Below are positions 54,707 through 64,000 of a stretch of DNA of 64,000 nt, in pieces (position 1 is the stretch's first letter; each line of letters opens with the position of its first letter). A program made the position numbers and the translations under genes. The notes beneath the pieces were generated by a model, which was given only the letters and a program-made list of their open reading frames with translations, did no database searches and was not told where the DNA came from. Source of the DNA: Hemerocallis citrina (Eukaryota; Streptophyta; Magnoliopsida; Asparagales; Asphodelaceae); the NCBI GenBank assembly GCA_017893485.1, contig CM030366.1, forward strand, positions 204,007,455 through 204,071,454, given 5' to 3'.

Positions 54707-56795
54707 GTATAAAGCTCCGATCTTTCCCAAACGCTATAATTTTTTTTTTATTCGTTCTTTCTTTCAGTTCCTTGCAAATGCTACTATCGAGGTTGAATTA
54801 AGCTTGTTTGTGTGGATAAATTCGATTGGTTCTGTAATGGGGTTTGATAGAAAATTTCAAATTTTACATTTTGGTCGGTGCCCATCAATGCTGAACCTGA
54901 TGGGTCCACAGATTTTGTCTTGTTTTTTGCTCAAGGGTGAAAAGAAACCTATCTTGTTAGCTGTTGTCTGTTGAAGAATTTGGTAGGGAATTGCCATCTT
55001 AGTGTATGCTTTAACCATTTAAGAATTGCCATAGTTGATGGGGCTGTGAGGCATGCAGGGTTGTCGAAGCCATTATGGCTAGCTAGTAGCTAGTTATCAT
55101 CGGTGTTTTGATGGGAAAACGGGGATCTAACAGAAATGCTCACCAGCCCGTTTTAAAAAATAGAGATTTAACTGAAACAACGGGGATTAAAGAGAAAAGC
55201 TGCCCTACCCACGTTTTAAGTTTCCGGTTTTTGTTACCTTGGTTGCGATGCAAGTTGGGCGCAAACGATTGGGATATTGGCGGGTTGTGGTTTTAGTACC
55301 TAGGTATTTGATAAAAATAAAAAGGGATCATGGATGTTATGGTGGAAATTGTTGATGTCTGTTTGTAGTGGTTGTTTCAGTTGTGTTTTGAGACTTCTTT
55401 GTAGAGCTGCCATATGTTATGAAGCTCATAGTCTCAGTTCTTTTTTGTTGTAGTTGATGTACTCTCTCTGTAGACTTGTACTGTGTATTGTTTAATATAT
55501 TTTCTGGCTGGAGCTTCTTTGAGCTCTATCTATTCTATCAATAATCTTAATGCTATTAGCAAGTGCGAGGAATAATATTGATGTATTCAATTTTATATAG
55601 AATACGCAGGGGACAATGAATGTGAAAATTCTGATATTCCTATTTTGGTTTTAACTTGATGACAAAAATGGTAAATAGAAGGTGACAAATTAAAGACAGC
55701 CATTGATGTCTATGACTGATGAAATCATTTTGATCATCATCCGACATTGACATTGCAGATATATTGATTTTGGGGCTTGGGCCTTACTTATATGAAATTT
55801 ACTTATCATTTTCCAATTCCTGAGTAAATATCGCTGATACAAGGGGCACAACTCATTTATATTCACCGATATATGGGATATTTGGGCCAACATTTTAACA
55901 ATGGTTTACTATAGTATTTACTGTGAGAATACCACCACTTCAAAAGAACATTTGCACTAATTTAGTACATCTAATTAAAGAGGAAAGGGAACCTCATACA
56001 AGTATGAGATTTTTTTTTTGATATAAAGTACTTACACTCATATGGTGAGACTTTATATGAATGATCCATACTGTTCATTTTATTCTAATGTCATAAGACG
56101 CGTGCATATAAAAAATCAACCCGTTTGGAGACTTCTTACCCATGCATCACACGGTTCAATTTTGTTTGTTATTCAACAAACCTTTTCATTTTGCAACCAC
56201 TTAAAGCATGAATGAACGTGTCCAAATTACTTGATATTTTATAGGCATACATATTATGACATAAATACCAAAGTGTGGATCATTGATAGGGAGCCCCAAC
56301 CCTATTTATAAATACCTTATATAAGGAAATCACCTCCTATAAGTATGAGGCTCCCTTTTCTCCTAATTAAAACCCCCATTGGTAGAGTTGGAGGTGTATA
56401 AAAAAGTAAGCATTATTTCTTGTTGGTATATATATAATTGCCTATCAAACAAAATATAATCATTATTCTTTCAGATATATGCTTTACTTGTTATTTAATT
56501 TAGTTTGTTTAATCTTTTGTATTTTAAGTATGTTACTATGTTTCTTGAATGTATCAGACTGCATGTTTTCACGTGTTAGACTATATATTTGGGTTGTAAG
56601 TGCACTGTTTGCATTGGATAGGTTATATTTGTGATATATAATGTTTTTTTGGTAAATTAAATCATATTTAGGACAGATATTTTCTCATGATATGATAACC
56701 TGATATTTACATGTCTGACATCCTATATGAACAATTATCATCTGATACGATAATATCCGATATGAACAATTGTCATCCGATACAATACTTATATC
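54707..56795 (+). other. Presumed intron 1 of the second SHH2-like gene, 5' part
   Basis: AT-rich, non-coding, without recognised elements. Short CCGATA-containing repeats (56695-56800) precede the copia insertion site. Confidence 0.45.
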
Positions 56796-56800
56796 CGATA

Positions 56801-56998
56801 TGTTAGGATTTGAATGGGTTGTGGATTGTTAGGGTTTTTGAGAAGATTGGAAGAGAAGAGAGAAAGGAGATGTCGGCTGTGAGAGAGAAGAGTATTAGGG
56901 CAAAAATGTTGATTAGTATTCACTTGATTCTAAGTATTACATATATGAAGATACTAAGCCTAATGGGCCCTAAGAGCAATTTGGGTCATAACATAACA
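56801..56998 (-). repeat. 3' LTR of the copia element
   Basis: 198 bp, TGTTAGGATTTG...ATAACA. Short for a plant LTR. Two bases longer than the 5' LTR because of a GA-repeat difference. Confidence 0.95.
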
Positions 56999-57104
56999 AT
57001 CTCCACCTTGAACCAAATTGCATCTAAAACAAACCAAAAACATAAAACCAACATAACCTAAAACAAACTAGCAACATGCTAGAAACAAAACTAGCTCAAA
57101 CTAG

Positions 57105-60100
57105 CTAGAAACAAACCGACATCAAACTTGAACAAAGCTTGAACTTTGCAATTGGAAGAGGCTTTGTGAGCATATCGGCCGGATTCGATTCGGTACCAAT
57201 CTTCTTCACGGCAACCTTGCCTTCCGAGATCACATCTCGAACAAAATGGTATCGAATGTCAATGTGCTTCGTCTTCTCATGATACATGCGGTCCTTGGTC
57301 AAATGAATCGCGCTTTGGTAGTAACAAAACACCGTAATAGGACCCTCGAGTGAAGACATCTCACCAACAAACGCCTTGAGCCAAATAGCCTCCTTAATAG
57401 CCTCAGTAATCGCCATGTATTCGGCCTCAGTGCTTGAGAGTGCAACGGAGGCTTGAAGTGTAGACTTCCAACTGATTGCACAATCTCCAAGGGTAAAGAC
57501 ATAACCCGTCAAGGAACGCCTCTTGTCCAAATCACCCGCAAAATCCGCATCCACAAAGCCCGTCAGTTTCTTGCCATTACCAAACTCCAAGCAAGCATCA
57601 ATAGTACCTCTCAAATAGCAGAAGATCCACTTCACCGCTTCCCAATGCCCTTTCCCCGGACAAGAGAGATATCTACTTACCACACTAACGGCTTGAGCAA
57701 TGTCTGGTCGAGTGCACACCATCAAGTACATGAGACTCCCAACTGCACTCGAATATGGAATCTTTTCCATATATTTCTTCTCATCATCGGATTTTGGGCT
57801 TAAAGCGGCCGAAAGCTTGAAATGCGCCGCAAGAGGTGTTGAAACAACTTTCGCTTTCTCCATGCCAAAGCGGCGTAGCACTTTCTCGGCAAAACTCCTT
57901 TGTGAAAGAAACAACTTTCTTTTGGACCTATCCCTTGTGATCTCCATCCCGAGAATCCTTTTGGCGGCCCCCAAGTCTTTCATCTCAAATGCCGAACTGA
58001 GTTGCTCTTTCAACCTCCTAACTTCTTTCAAGTTTGAGGATGCAATCAACATGTCATCCACATAGAGCAACAAGTAAATGAAATCCCCACCATCCAACTT
58101 CTTGAAGTAAACACAACTATCATAATTGGAACGATGGAAATTAATACTCACCATGAATGAGTCAAACTTCTTATACCATTGCCGCGGCGATTGCTTAAGG
58201 CCATAAAGGGACTTCTTCAAAAGACACACACGGTCCTTCTTTCCCACAACCTCAAAACCCTCCGGTTGGCTCATGTAAATCTGCTCCTCCAAATCACCAT
58301 ACAAGAAGGCAGTTTTCACATCCATTTGTTCCAATTCCAAATCCTTCATTGCCACCAAAGAGAGCAAAACTCGAATGGAGGTGTGCTTAACTACGGGAGA
58401 GAACACATCATTGAAGTCCACACCTTGGACTTGACTATACCCTTTAGCCACTAGCCTTGCCTTGTATCGAAAATCCGCGGGATTTGAGCCATCAATCTTC
58501 CTCTTGAACACCCACTTGCAACCCACAATCCTCTTACCACTGGGAGGCTTCACAAGAGACCAAGTCTCATTTTGTTGCAAAGATTGTAACTCTTCATTCA
58601 TAGCGGCAACCCAATTGGCCGCATCTTTAGAAGAAATAGCTTCTCTGTAGGAAGATGGCTCACAATACTCCACATCCTCTGCAATTGCCAAACAATAAGC
58701 AAAGTCGGAGTATCCATACCTTGTAGGTGGTCTTGTTTCTCTTCTAGCTCGGTCCCTTGCCAATGCATAGGGTTGTACCTCTTCTTGGGCTTCCTCCAAA
58801 TTGACATCATCATGTGAGATCAAATCATCACCTTCTTGGACCGACACCTCAAACTCCACCTTCTTCTCAACCTTCTCATTCTCCTTAATAGTCGGCTCGG
58901 GTGCAACATCATTTGCCTTCAACATGGCCGACTCATTGAAAATGACATCTCTTGAAATGAGGAACTTGGATGATTCGGGACACCACAACTTATACCCCTT
59001 CACATTTCTGGGATACCCAACAAAAATACACTTCTTCGATCTAGGCTCCAACTTTCCTTCATTCACATGCACATAAGCGGGACAACCAAATACCCTCAAA
59101 TTCGAATAATCGGCCGTCTTACCCGACCACACTTCTTCGGGTGTCTTCAACTCAATTGAAGTGGTAGGAGATCGATTCACCAAATAGCAGGATGTGTTAA
59201 TGGCTTCCGCCCAAAACTCCTTACCCAAGCCCGCATTTGAAAGCATACTTCTAGACCTTTCAAGTAGTGTCCTATTCATCCTTTCTGCAACACCATTTTG
59301 TTGTGGAGTGTTGACCACCGTCTTGTGCCGAACAATCCCTTCAGCCTTGCAAAAATTGTCAAACTCACGGTTGCAAAACTCCAAACCGTTATCGGTTCTC
59401 AACCTCTTAACTTTCTTTCCTGTTTGGTTCTCCAAAAGTGACTTCCATTCTTTGAAGGTGCTAAACACATCACTTTTCTCTTTCAAGAAATAAACCCAAA
59501 CCTTTCTTGAGAAATCATCAATGAAAGTAAGCATATAACGAGAACCATTACCTTTGGAAGGCTCACGAGAAGGTCCCCAAAGATCCGAATGGATGTAGTC
59601 AAGTGTTCTCTTGGTCGAATGAATGGCCGTGGAGAAGTTCAACCTCTTATGCTTGCCAAATACACAATGCTCACAAAACTCCAAGTTGCCCGTGCATTGG
59701 CTACACAACAAGCCTCTCTTGCTCAAAATGGTCATTCCTCGCTCGCTCATATGCCCCAATCTCATATGCCAAAGCCTAGTAGTCTCCTCATCTGACATAG
59801 TACCCGAACGTGCAATGGCAGCCGAGCCCGTGACCGTGGAACCTTGTAAGAAATAAAGAGTTCCAATTCTCTTCGCCTTCATGATTGTGAGAGCCCCTTT
59901 AGAGACTCTGAGGACTCCACCTTCACTTTGGAACTTACACCCCTTTTCTTCGAGAGACCCCAAAGAAATCAAATTCTTAGACAAATCGGGTATATGCCTC
60001 ACACCCATCAACCTTCGGACCTTTCCATCATGGAACTTAATTGTCACCGAACCAATCCCGGCAACCTTACACATATTGTTGTTCCCCATGAGAACCTTAC

Positions 60101-61031
60101 CATCCGTAGGCTCATAAGTCTCAAACCAATCTCTGTTCGGAGTCATGTGTTGCGAAGCACCCGTATCCATCACCCAACAATGCATATCATCAACATTAGT
60201 GTCTGTCACACAAAGAGTATCAACCGTGTCACATTCAGCCACATTGGCCTCCTCCGAAGAAGAACCTTTACTATCCGCCTTTTGTTTATTTTTGAGCTTG
60301 AAACAATCGGCCTTAATGTGTCCCTTCTTCTTACAATAGTTGCACGTCAAATTCTTGTGCCTAGACTTCGAACGGGTCCTTGTATCTTTCGAGTTTCGGT
60401 CCCATGACCTACCTCGATCAACAACTAAACCAACACCTTGGCTCCCTTTCTCATTATTGGTCATCTCACTATCAATGTGCAACTTGGCTTGCAAATTGCT
60501 CTTAACATCCTCTAGAGAAATTTTATCTCTACTATAAATCAATATGTCTCTAAAAGCCTTGTATGATGCGGGCAATGAGCATAATAACAAAAGGGCTTGG
60601 TCCTCATCCTCCACCTTAACATCAATCTTACTTAAATCATTCAAAATAGATGCAAACTCCGTAATATGATCAGAAATTGATGTACCTTCAACCATGCGAA
60701 GAGTGTAGAGGCGCAACTTCAACCGCAGTCGATTGGTGAGGGACTTCTTCATGTAGATGTTCTCCAACTTCTCCCACAAAGCCTTAGCGGTCTTCTCCGA
60801 TAGGACCTCTTGCAATGTCGAATCGCTCAAACACAATTGGATAATAGAGAGCGCTTTATCATCCATCTCTCTCCATTTCTTATCCGGCACCGCATCAATC
60901 AACTTTTCTCGACCAAAAATGGCATCCTTAACGCCTTGGCTCGACAAAATCGCTGCCATACGCACTTGCCATAATGCAAAACTCGTCTTCCCATCATACT
61001 TCTCAATATCATACTTCCCCGACATATCCAT
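57105..61031 (-). CDS. Ty1/copia Gag-Pol polyprotein (Tnt1-like)
   Basis: 1,308 aa, close to the usual Tnt1 length, with no interruption. Gag (residues 1-225) begins MDMSGKYDIEKYDGKTSFAL. The zinc knuckle CNYCKKKGHIKADC is at about 230-243 and protease DTGASQHM at about 289. The pre-integrase domain is LWHMRLGHMSERGM ... CEHCVFGKHKR. The integrase core has DLWGP, TDNGLEFCN and NGVAERMNRTLLE. RT has TAFLYGDLEEQIYMSQPEGF and catalytic LLLYVDDMLIA. RNase H has GFVDADFAGDLDKRRS and ends near TKHIDIRYHFVRD. The polyprotein would be processed by its own protease in virus-like particles. This is the most complete transposon gene in the window. Confidence 0.96.
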   Translation of the reverse strand: MDMSGKYDIEKYDGKTSFALWQVRMAAILSSQGVKDAIFGREKLIDAVPDKKWREMDDKALSIIQLCLSDSTLQEVLSEKTAKALWEKLENIYMKKSLTNRLRLKLRLYTLRMVEGTSISDHITEFASILNDLSKIDVKVEDEDQALLLLCSLPASYKAFRDILIYSRDKISLEDVKSNLQAKLHIDSEMTNNEKGSQGVGLVVDRGRSWDRNSKDTRTRSKSRHKNLTCNYCKKKGHIKADCFKLKNKQKADSKGSSSEEANVAECDTVDTLCVTDTNVDDMHCWVMDTGASQHMTPNRDWFETYEPTDGKVLMGNNNMCKVAGIGSVTIKFHDGKVRRLMGVRHIPDLSKNLISLGSLEEKGCKFQSEGGVLRVSKGALTIMKAKRIGTLYFLQGSTVTGSAAIARSGTMSDEETTRLWHMRLGHMSERGMTILSKRGLLCSQCTGNLEFCEHCVFGKHKRLNFSTAIHSTKRTLDYIHSDLWGPSREPSKGNGSRYMLTFIDDFSRKVWVYFLKEKSDVFSTFKEWKSLLENQTGKKVKRLRTDNGLEFCNREFDNFCKAEGIVRHKTVVNTPQQNGVAERMNRTLLERSRSMLSNAGLGKEFWAEAINTSCYLVNRSPTTSIELKTPEEVWSGKTADYSNLRVFGCPAYVHVNEGKLEPRSKKCIFVGYPRNVKGYKLWCPESSKFLISRDVIFNESAMLKANDVAPEPTIKENEKVEKKVEFEVSVQEGDDLISHDDVNLEEAQEEVQPYALARDRARRETRPPTRYGYSDFAYCLAIAEDVEYCEPSSYREAISSKDAANWVAAMNEELQSLQQNETWSLVKPPSGKRIVGCKWVFKRKIDGSNPADFRYKARLVAKGYSQVQGVDFNDVFSPVVKHTSIRVLLSLVAMKDLELEQMDVKTAFLYGDLEEQIYMSQPEGFEVVGKKDRVCLLKKSLYGLKQSPRQWYKKFDSFMVSINFHRSNYDSCVYFKKLDGGDFIYLLLYVDDMLIASSNLKEVRRLKEQLSSAFEMKDLGAAKRILGMEITRDRSKRKLFLSQRSFAEKVLRRFGMEKAKVVSTPLAAHFKLSAALSPKSDDEKKYMEKIPYSSAVGSLMYLMVCTRPDIAQAVSVVSRYLSCPGKGHWEAVKWIFCYLRGTIDACLEFGNGKKLTGFVDADFAGDLDKRRSLTGYVFTLGDCAISWKSTLQASVALSSTEAEYMAITEAIKEAIWLKAFVGEMSSLEGPITVFCYYQSAIHLTKDRMYHEKTKHIDIRYHFVRDVISEGKVAVKKIGTESNPADMLTKPLPIAKFKLCSSLMSVCF

Positions 61032-61520
61032 ACAAATTTCTTGAACCCAAATTCAACAAAACACCCAAATTTTCTCCCCCAAAAAATTGATTACTTAAAT
61101 CACAAAAACAATCAAACCTTCCTTCTTGATGACCTTCTCTTCCGGTGCTCTCGACGACAAAGACCAAGAAACAATCACCACGGGATGGACTGGACGAAGC
61201 AATCAGATCTGGAAGAGATCGGGACTGATCTGATCGGTCGTTGGCCGGATCTGGACTGAAGGATCTGGGGCTGGATTGAAGAGCGACGAGGATCAGATCT
61301 GACTTCGGTAGTGATCTGGACTGAGAGGACCTGAGGCTGGACTGAAGAGCGACGAAGATCAGATCTGACGACGGCAAAGAGAACGGCAAGGAGAACGGCG
61401 GCAAGGAAGCGAGCTCGACGACGGATCTGATCTGGACGAACGGAAGGGACTGCGATGTGGTGGTCGGAAGTGATTGGGAGTAGGGATCGGGACTGGGTGG
61501 TGTTGGCTCTGATACCAGTT
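61032..61520 (-). other. Copia leader and primer binding site
   Basis: Leader between the 5' LTR and gag-pol. It contains GGATCTG / CAGATC-rich direct repeats (a ~55-bp unit at about 61259 and 61315). The PBS TGGTATCAGAGCC on the minus strand lies at 61505-61517. Small ORFs here have no support. Confidence 0.8.
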
Positions 61521-61716
61521 TGTTAGGATTTGAATGGGTTGTGGATTGTTAGGGTTTTTGAGAAGATTGGAAGAGGAGAGAAAGCAGATGTCGGCTGTGA
61601 GAGAGAAGAGTATTAGGGCAAAAATGTTGATTAGTATTCACTTGATTCTAAGTATTACATATATGAAGATACTAAGCCCAATGGGTCCTAAGAGCAATTT
61701 GGGTCATAACATAACA
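61521..61716 (-). repeat. 5' LTR of the copia element
   Basis: 196 bp, near-identical to 56801-56998, followed by the CGATA duplication. Confidence 0.95.
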
Positions 61717-61721
61717 CGATA

Positions 61722-62694
61722 TTTATAACCTTGTTAATAATTGGAAAAAGCGTAACATTTATATTATTCTCTTAGCAAGTCGGAGAATAATGCTGAGAGG
61801 TTTATTGAACACAGTCCATGGGGATGTAAAGGGCCCAAGAGCCCAAACCTGCCCAGCCCTCTAAAAGGGTAGACTCTGACCCGGATCATAGGACTGGGTC
61901 TCGGCCCGGCTATTTGATGTAATATAAAGTTATATAACTTAAAAATAATAAATGTATAGATTATGCAACTTATATGTTAAAAAAATGAGATTACATAAAT
62001 TATAGTTATAAAAGCATATTACACAATATTTTCTTAACAAAAAATATGTTATATATTTCTGATATGTAAAAAAGATATTTTGCAGAATATAATAGCCATG
62101 ATCAAGGCCCAGGCCTTAGCCCTGTCTCTAGGCCCTCCTAAAGCCCAGGTCAATGGCTGGTCTAGGGACTATTGTTTCTAGAGCTGACGAGCCTAGGCCC
62201 GACCCCGACCCTTGGACTGGCTGGCGAGCTTGGGCTAGGCTGATCGGCCCGACCCATTTGTCATTGTCAGCCAGATGCCTGTGGATTTTTTTTTGTTGTT
62301 GCTACTTTATGCTTAGCTTAACAGATTTTATTATTTTAAAAAATGGAAAGTATGATGTGTTTTACTTTTTAAGCATCAACCTTTAGTTGTTATCTTTTTT
62401 CTTTTCCCCAAATTTCTTACCCTTTCTTTTCCCTTTTTTACTAGTTTTGATTTGACCTTTTGGATATATGAATCCTTATCATTAAGATAAAATAACATGT
62501 TTTCAATTTTCAAGTGAGAAAGTCAGAAAAAAACTTTCCTAGTTAGGCTGTCCTAAGGGCAACGCTTAAATTACATTAAAAAAAGAAATTTCTTATAACT
62601 GCACCTACATCAGTTTTGAATTTTGGAGATAACATGGACCTTGTTTCTTTGTTCAGTTCTTTGTACAATAAATACCTCAATGCCAAGTTCTTTA
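61722..62694. other. Unassigned AT-rich sequence
   Basis: No gene recognised. The GC-richer part at 61820-61910 and 62100-62260 (GGCCC / GCCCGACCC motifs in both orientations) may be a decayed short element, but no ends were found. Confidence 0.4.
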
Positions 62695-62702
62695 CATGCA
62701 CT

Positions 62703-63160
62703 CTCTGAAGCACGGATACTTCACGGAGGGTGCCGTCCCCGTATCCTATACGTATCCGATACTCGTGCCTCCATATCTTGTACATCCCCGTATCCTGCAT
62801 TTTTTTATTATCCAACTATTTGATACGGCTGAAACTTGTCCCACTATTTGAATTGTCTACTTATGTTATATTGCTTATGAACTTGCTTTGTTTACTTATG
62901 TTAATGCTTATGCTTATGAATAATTATTATAGCCTTTATGGATCAACTTATTTATGTTTAATGAAAGATATTTACCATTTTCTTATTAACAAGAAAGATT
63001 ATTTAGTTATGTGTAATTATTCATATTATATACACATACACACACACACACACAGCCGTATTCCTGCCGTATCCCGTATCCTACTTTTTTGAAAATTGTC
63101 GTATCCTCCGTACCCGTGTCCCCGTACGCGTATCGTCGTATCCGTATCGGTGCTTCATAG
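62703..63160. mobile_element. hAT-type MITE, copy 2
   Basis: 458 bp, almost identical to 7393-7852, differing mainly in the CA-repeat length and a few bases. Flanked by a perfect 8-bp duplication CATGCACT (62695-62702 and 63161-63168), which fixes the element ends at CTCTGAAG and CTTCATAG. If the exon at 54653 belongs to a real gene, this copy too is intronic. Confidence 0.93.
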
Positions 63161-63168
63161 CATGCACT

Positions 63169-64000
63169 GAACTTGAATCTTTTGAAGCTATAATCGTGTG
63201 TATTTGTGAATCAACTGGCTAACAGTTGTTTTAGAAGTCCTTGGGGAAGTTAGCAGATTGAACTTCAAGTAGCTAACCAAGTGATGATTATTGATTGTTG
63301 TTCATCTACTTGAAATGATCTTATAATTTATATCTATGTATGTTTCATGTGGAGGTATCCTTGTGTCATGCTTACATACAAACACATTTATAATGACCGG
63401 GAATATTAGGCAAGACGGAGTTGATAAACTTGAGTCGACTTTGTTTTTGGTCTATATAGTTAAAAAAGGGAAGAAAAGAGTAAAGTTCAATAGTAAGTAA
63501 GGAAACCCTAGATCGTATAACTTCTATCATGTTGGCACCATTTAAAACAAACAAGGTCATCTAAATGTGAGGAAACGAGTATGAGAAGATATTAGGAAAG
63601 GCTTACATGATTCGCTATTTTCCTAAAAATGTATGATTGGGCAATACTTAAATTGAATGTAAAAAGAATTCCAATGCCAAGGAATTGAAATATATATCAT
63701 TTTATTTAGATGTTATTGCAACCAATTGCAAACCATGACAAGAATGAGTGTCAAGGATCAAGAGGCAAATTGATCAAGGAGTGTGAGCAAGAGAGAGTGT
63801 AGAAGAAGAATACTTTAAGTTTTAATATATAGTTTTTATAGTATATTTTAACAGAATTGATTGTAAAACTATAAATGTAGATAAATTGAAAAATAAACAC
63901 AAAAATCAAAACTGTAGTAAACTGCGATTAACCGAAATTGTTTTGTAGTCTTTTTTAGAATTTAATTAATTATTTAAGAACTTCAAGAAGGATACCAAAG
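63169..64000. other. Unassigned AT-rich sequence to window end
   Basis: No exon, RNA gene or element end was recognised. It may be further intron 1 of the second SHH2-like gene. Confidence 0.4.

Larger units (their letters stand above)
56801..61716 (-). mobile_element. Intact Tnt1-like Ty1/copia retrotransposon
   Basis: 4,916 bp, flanked by the perfect duplication CGATA (56796-56800, 61717-61721). LTRs are 56801-56998 (3') and 61521-61716 (5'), both TGTTAGGATT...CATAACA, about 2-3% different. On the minus strand the 5' LTR is followed by AACTGGTATCAGAGCCAACA (initiator tRNA-Met PBS, 61501-61520), and AAGGTGGAGAT precedes the 3' LTR (PPT). One uninterrupted gag-pol frame fills the interior. 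All parts for transposition appear present. Confidence 0.96.

Noticed and set aside
54564..54974. 136-codon ORF starting upstream of the SHH2-type exon 1
   Set aside because: It begins at an ATG between the TATA box and the likely transcription start and reads the exon in another frame. The family-matching frame begins at 54653.

Overview
This is a plant nuclear window, most likely from a eudicot. The evidence is a spliced SAWADEE-homeodomain (SHH2-type) gene with GT-AG introns, Tat-type Ty3/gypsy, Tnt1-like Ty1/copia, MULE, hAT and Helitron elements, and plant 18S/25S rDNA fragments. I cannot name the species. Host sequence is a small part of the window; the rest is layered transposons.

Layout. 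Positions 1-9825 hold the + strand SHH2-like gene from exon 2 to the stop codon. Exon 1 lies upstream of the window. The introns carry a hAT-type element (4468-5134), a LINE remnant (7853-8345) and a hAT MITE (7393-7852). From 10.2 to 16.1 kb there is a truncated gypsy element (LTR plus broken gag) with a small Helitron in its LTR, a 3.6-kb non-coding LTR, and a LINE 3' end. From 17.36 to 18.37 kb is a mosaic of 18S, 25S and ITS2-like pieces in both orientations. It is followed by an 85-bp-arm inverted repeat and two foldback elements rich in GCCGCAGTT palindromes.

Positions 20594-54374 are one Mutator-like element (MULE) with about 290-bp terminal inverted repeats and a perfect 9-bp target duplication. 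It has grown from about 7.5 kb to 33.8 kb by nested insertion. Its own cargo is a decayed MuDR-type transposase (+) and a decayed plant-mobile-domain gene (-), convergent around a 0.5-kb palindrome. A gag-only Tat-type gypsy element (22668-30606) sits inside the transposase. A 3.2-kb solo LTR (35278-53653) sits upstream of the PMD gene and is itself split by a 15.2-kb Tat element (37288-52473, - strand). That Tat element has a gag-protease ORF, a broken pol and spliced antisense genes. The two Tat elements share LTR ends, PBS, PPT, gag and internal repeat modules, so they look like a defective/autonomous-type family pair.

The MULE lies only about 170 bp upstream of a TATA box and 270 bp upstream of an 18-codon exon (54653-54706). 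That exon has the sequence expected for exon 1 of another SHH2-like gene, whose remaining exons would lie beyond the window. The presumed intron contains an intact Tnt1-like copia element (56801-61716, - strand) and a second copy of the hAT MITE (62703-63160).

SHH proteins act in RNA-directed DNA methylation, the pathway that silences transposons, so two SHH2-type loci here flank a young transposon nest. All family assignments come from reading motifs by eye. No alignment or database search was run.
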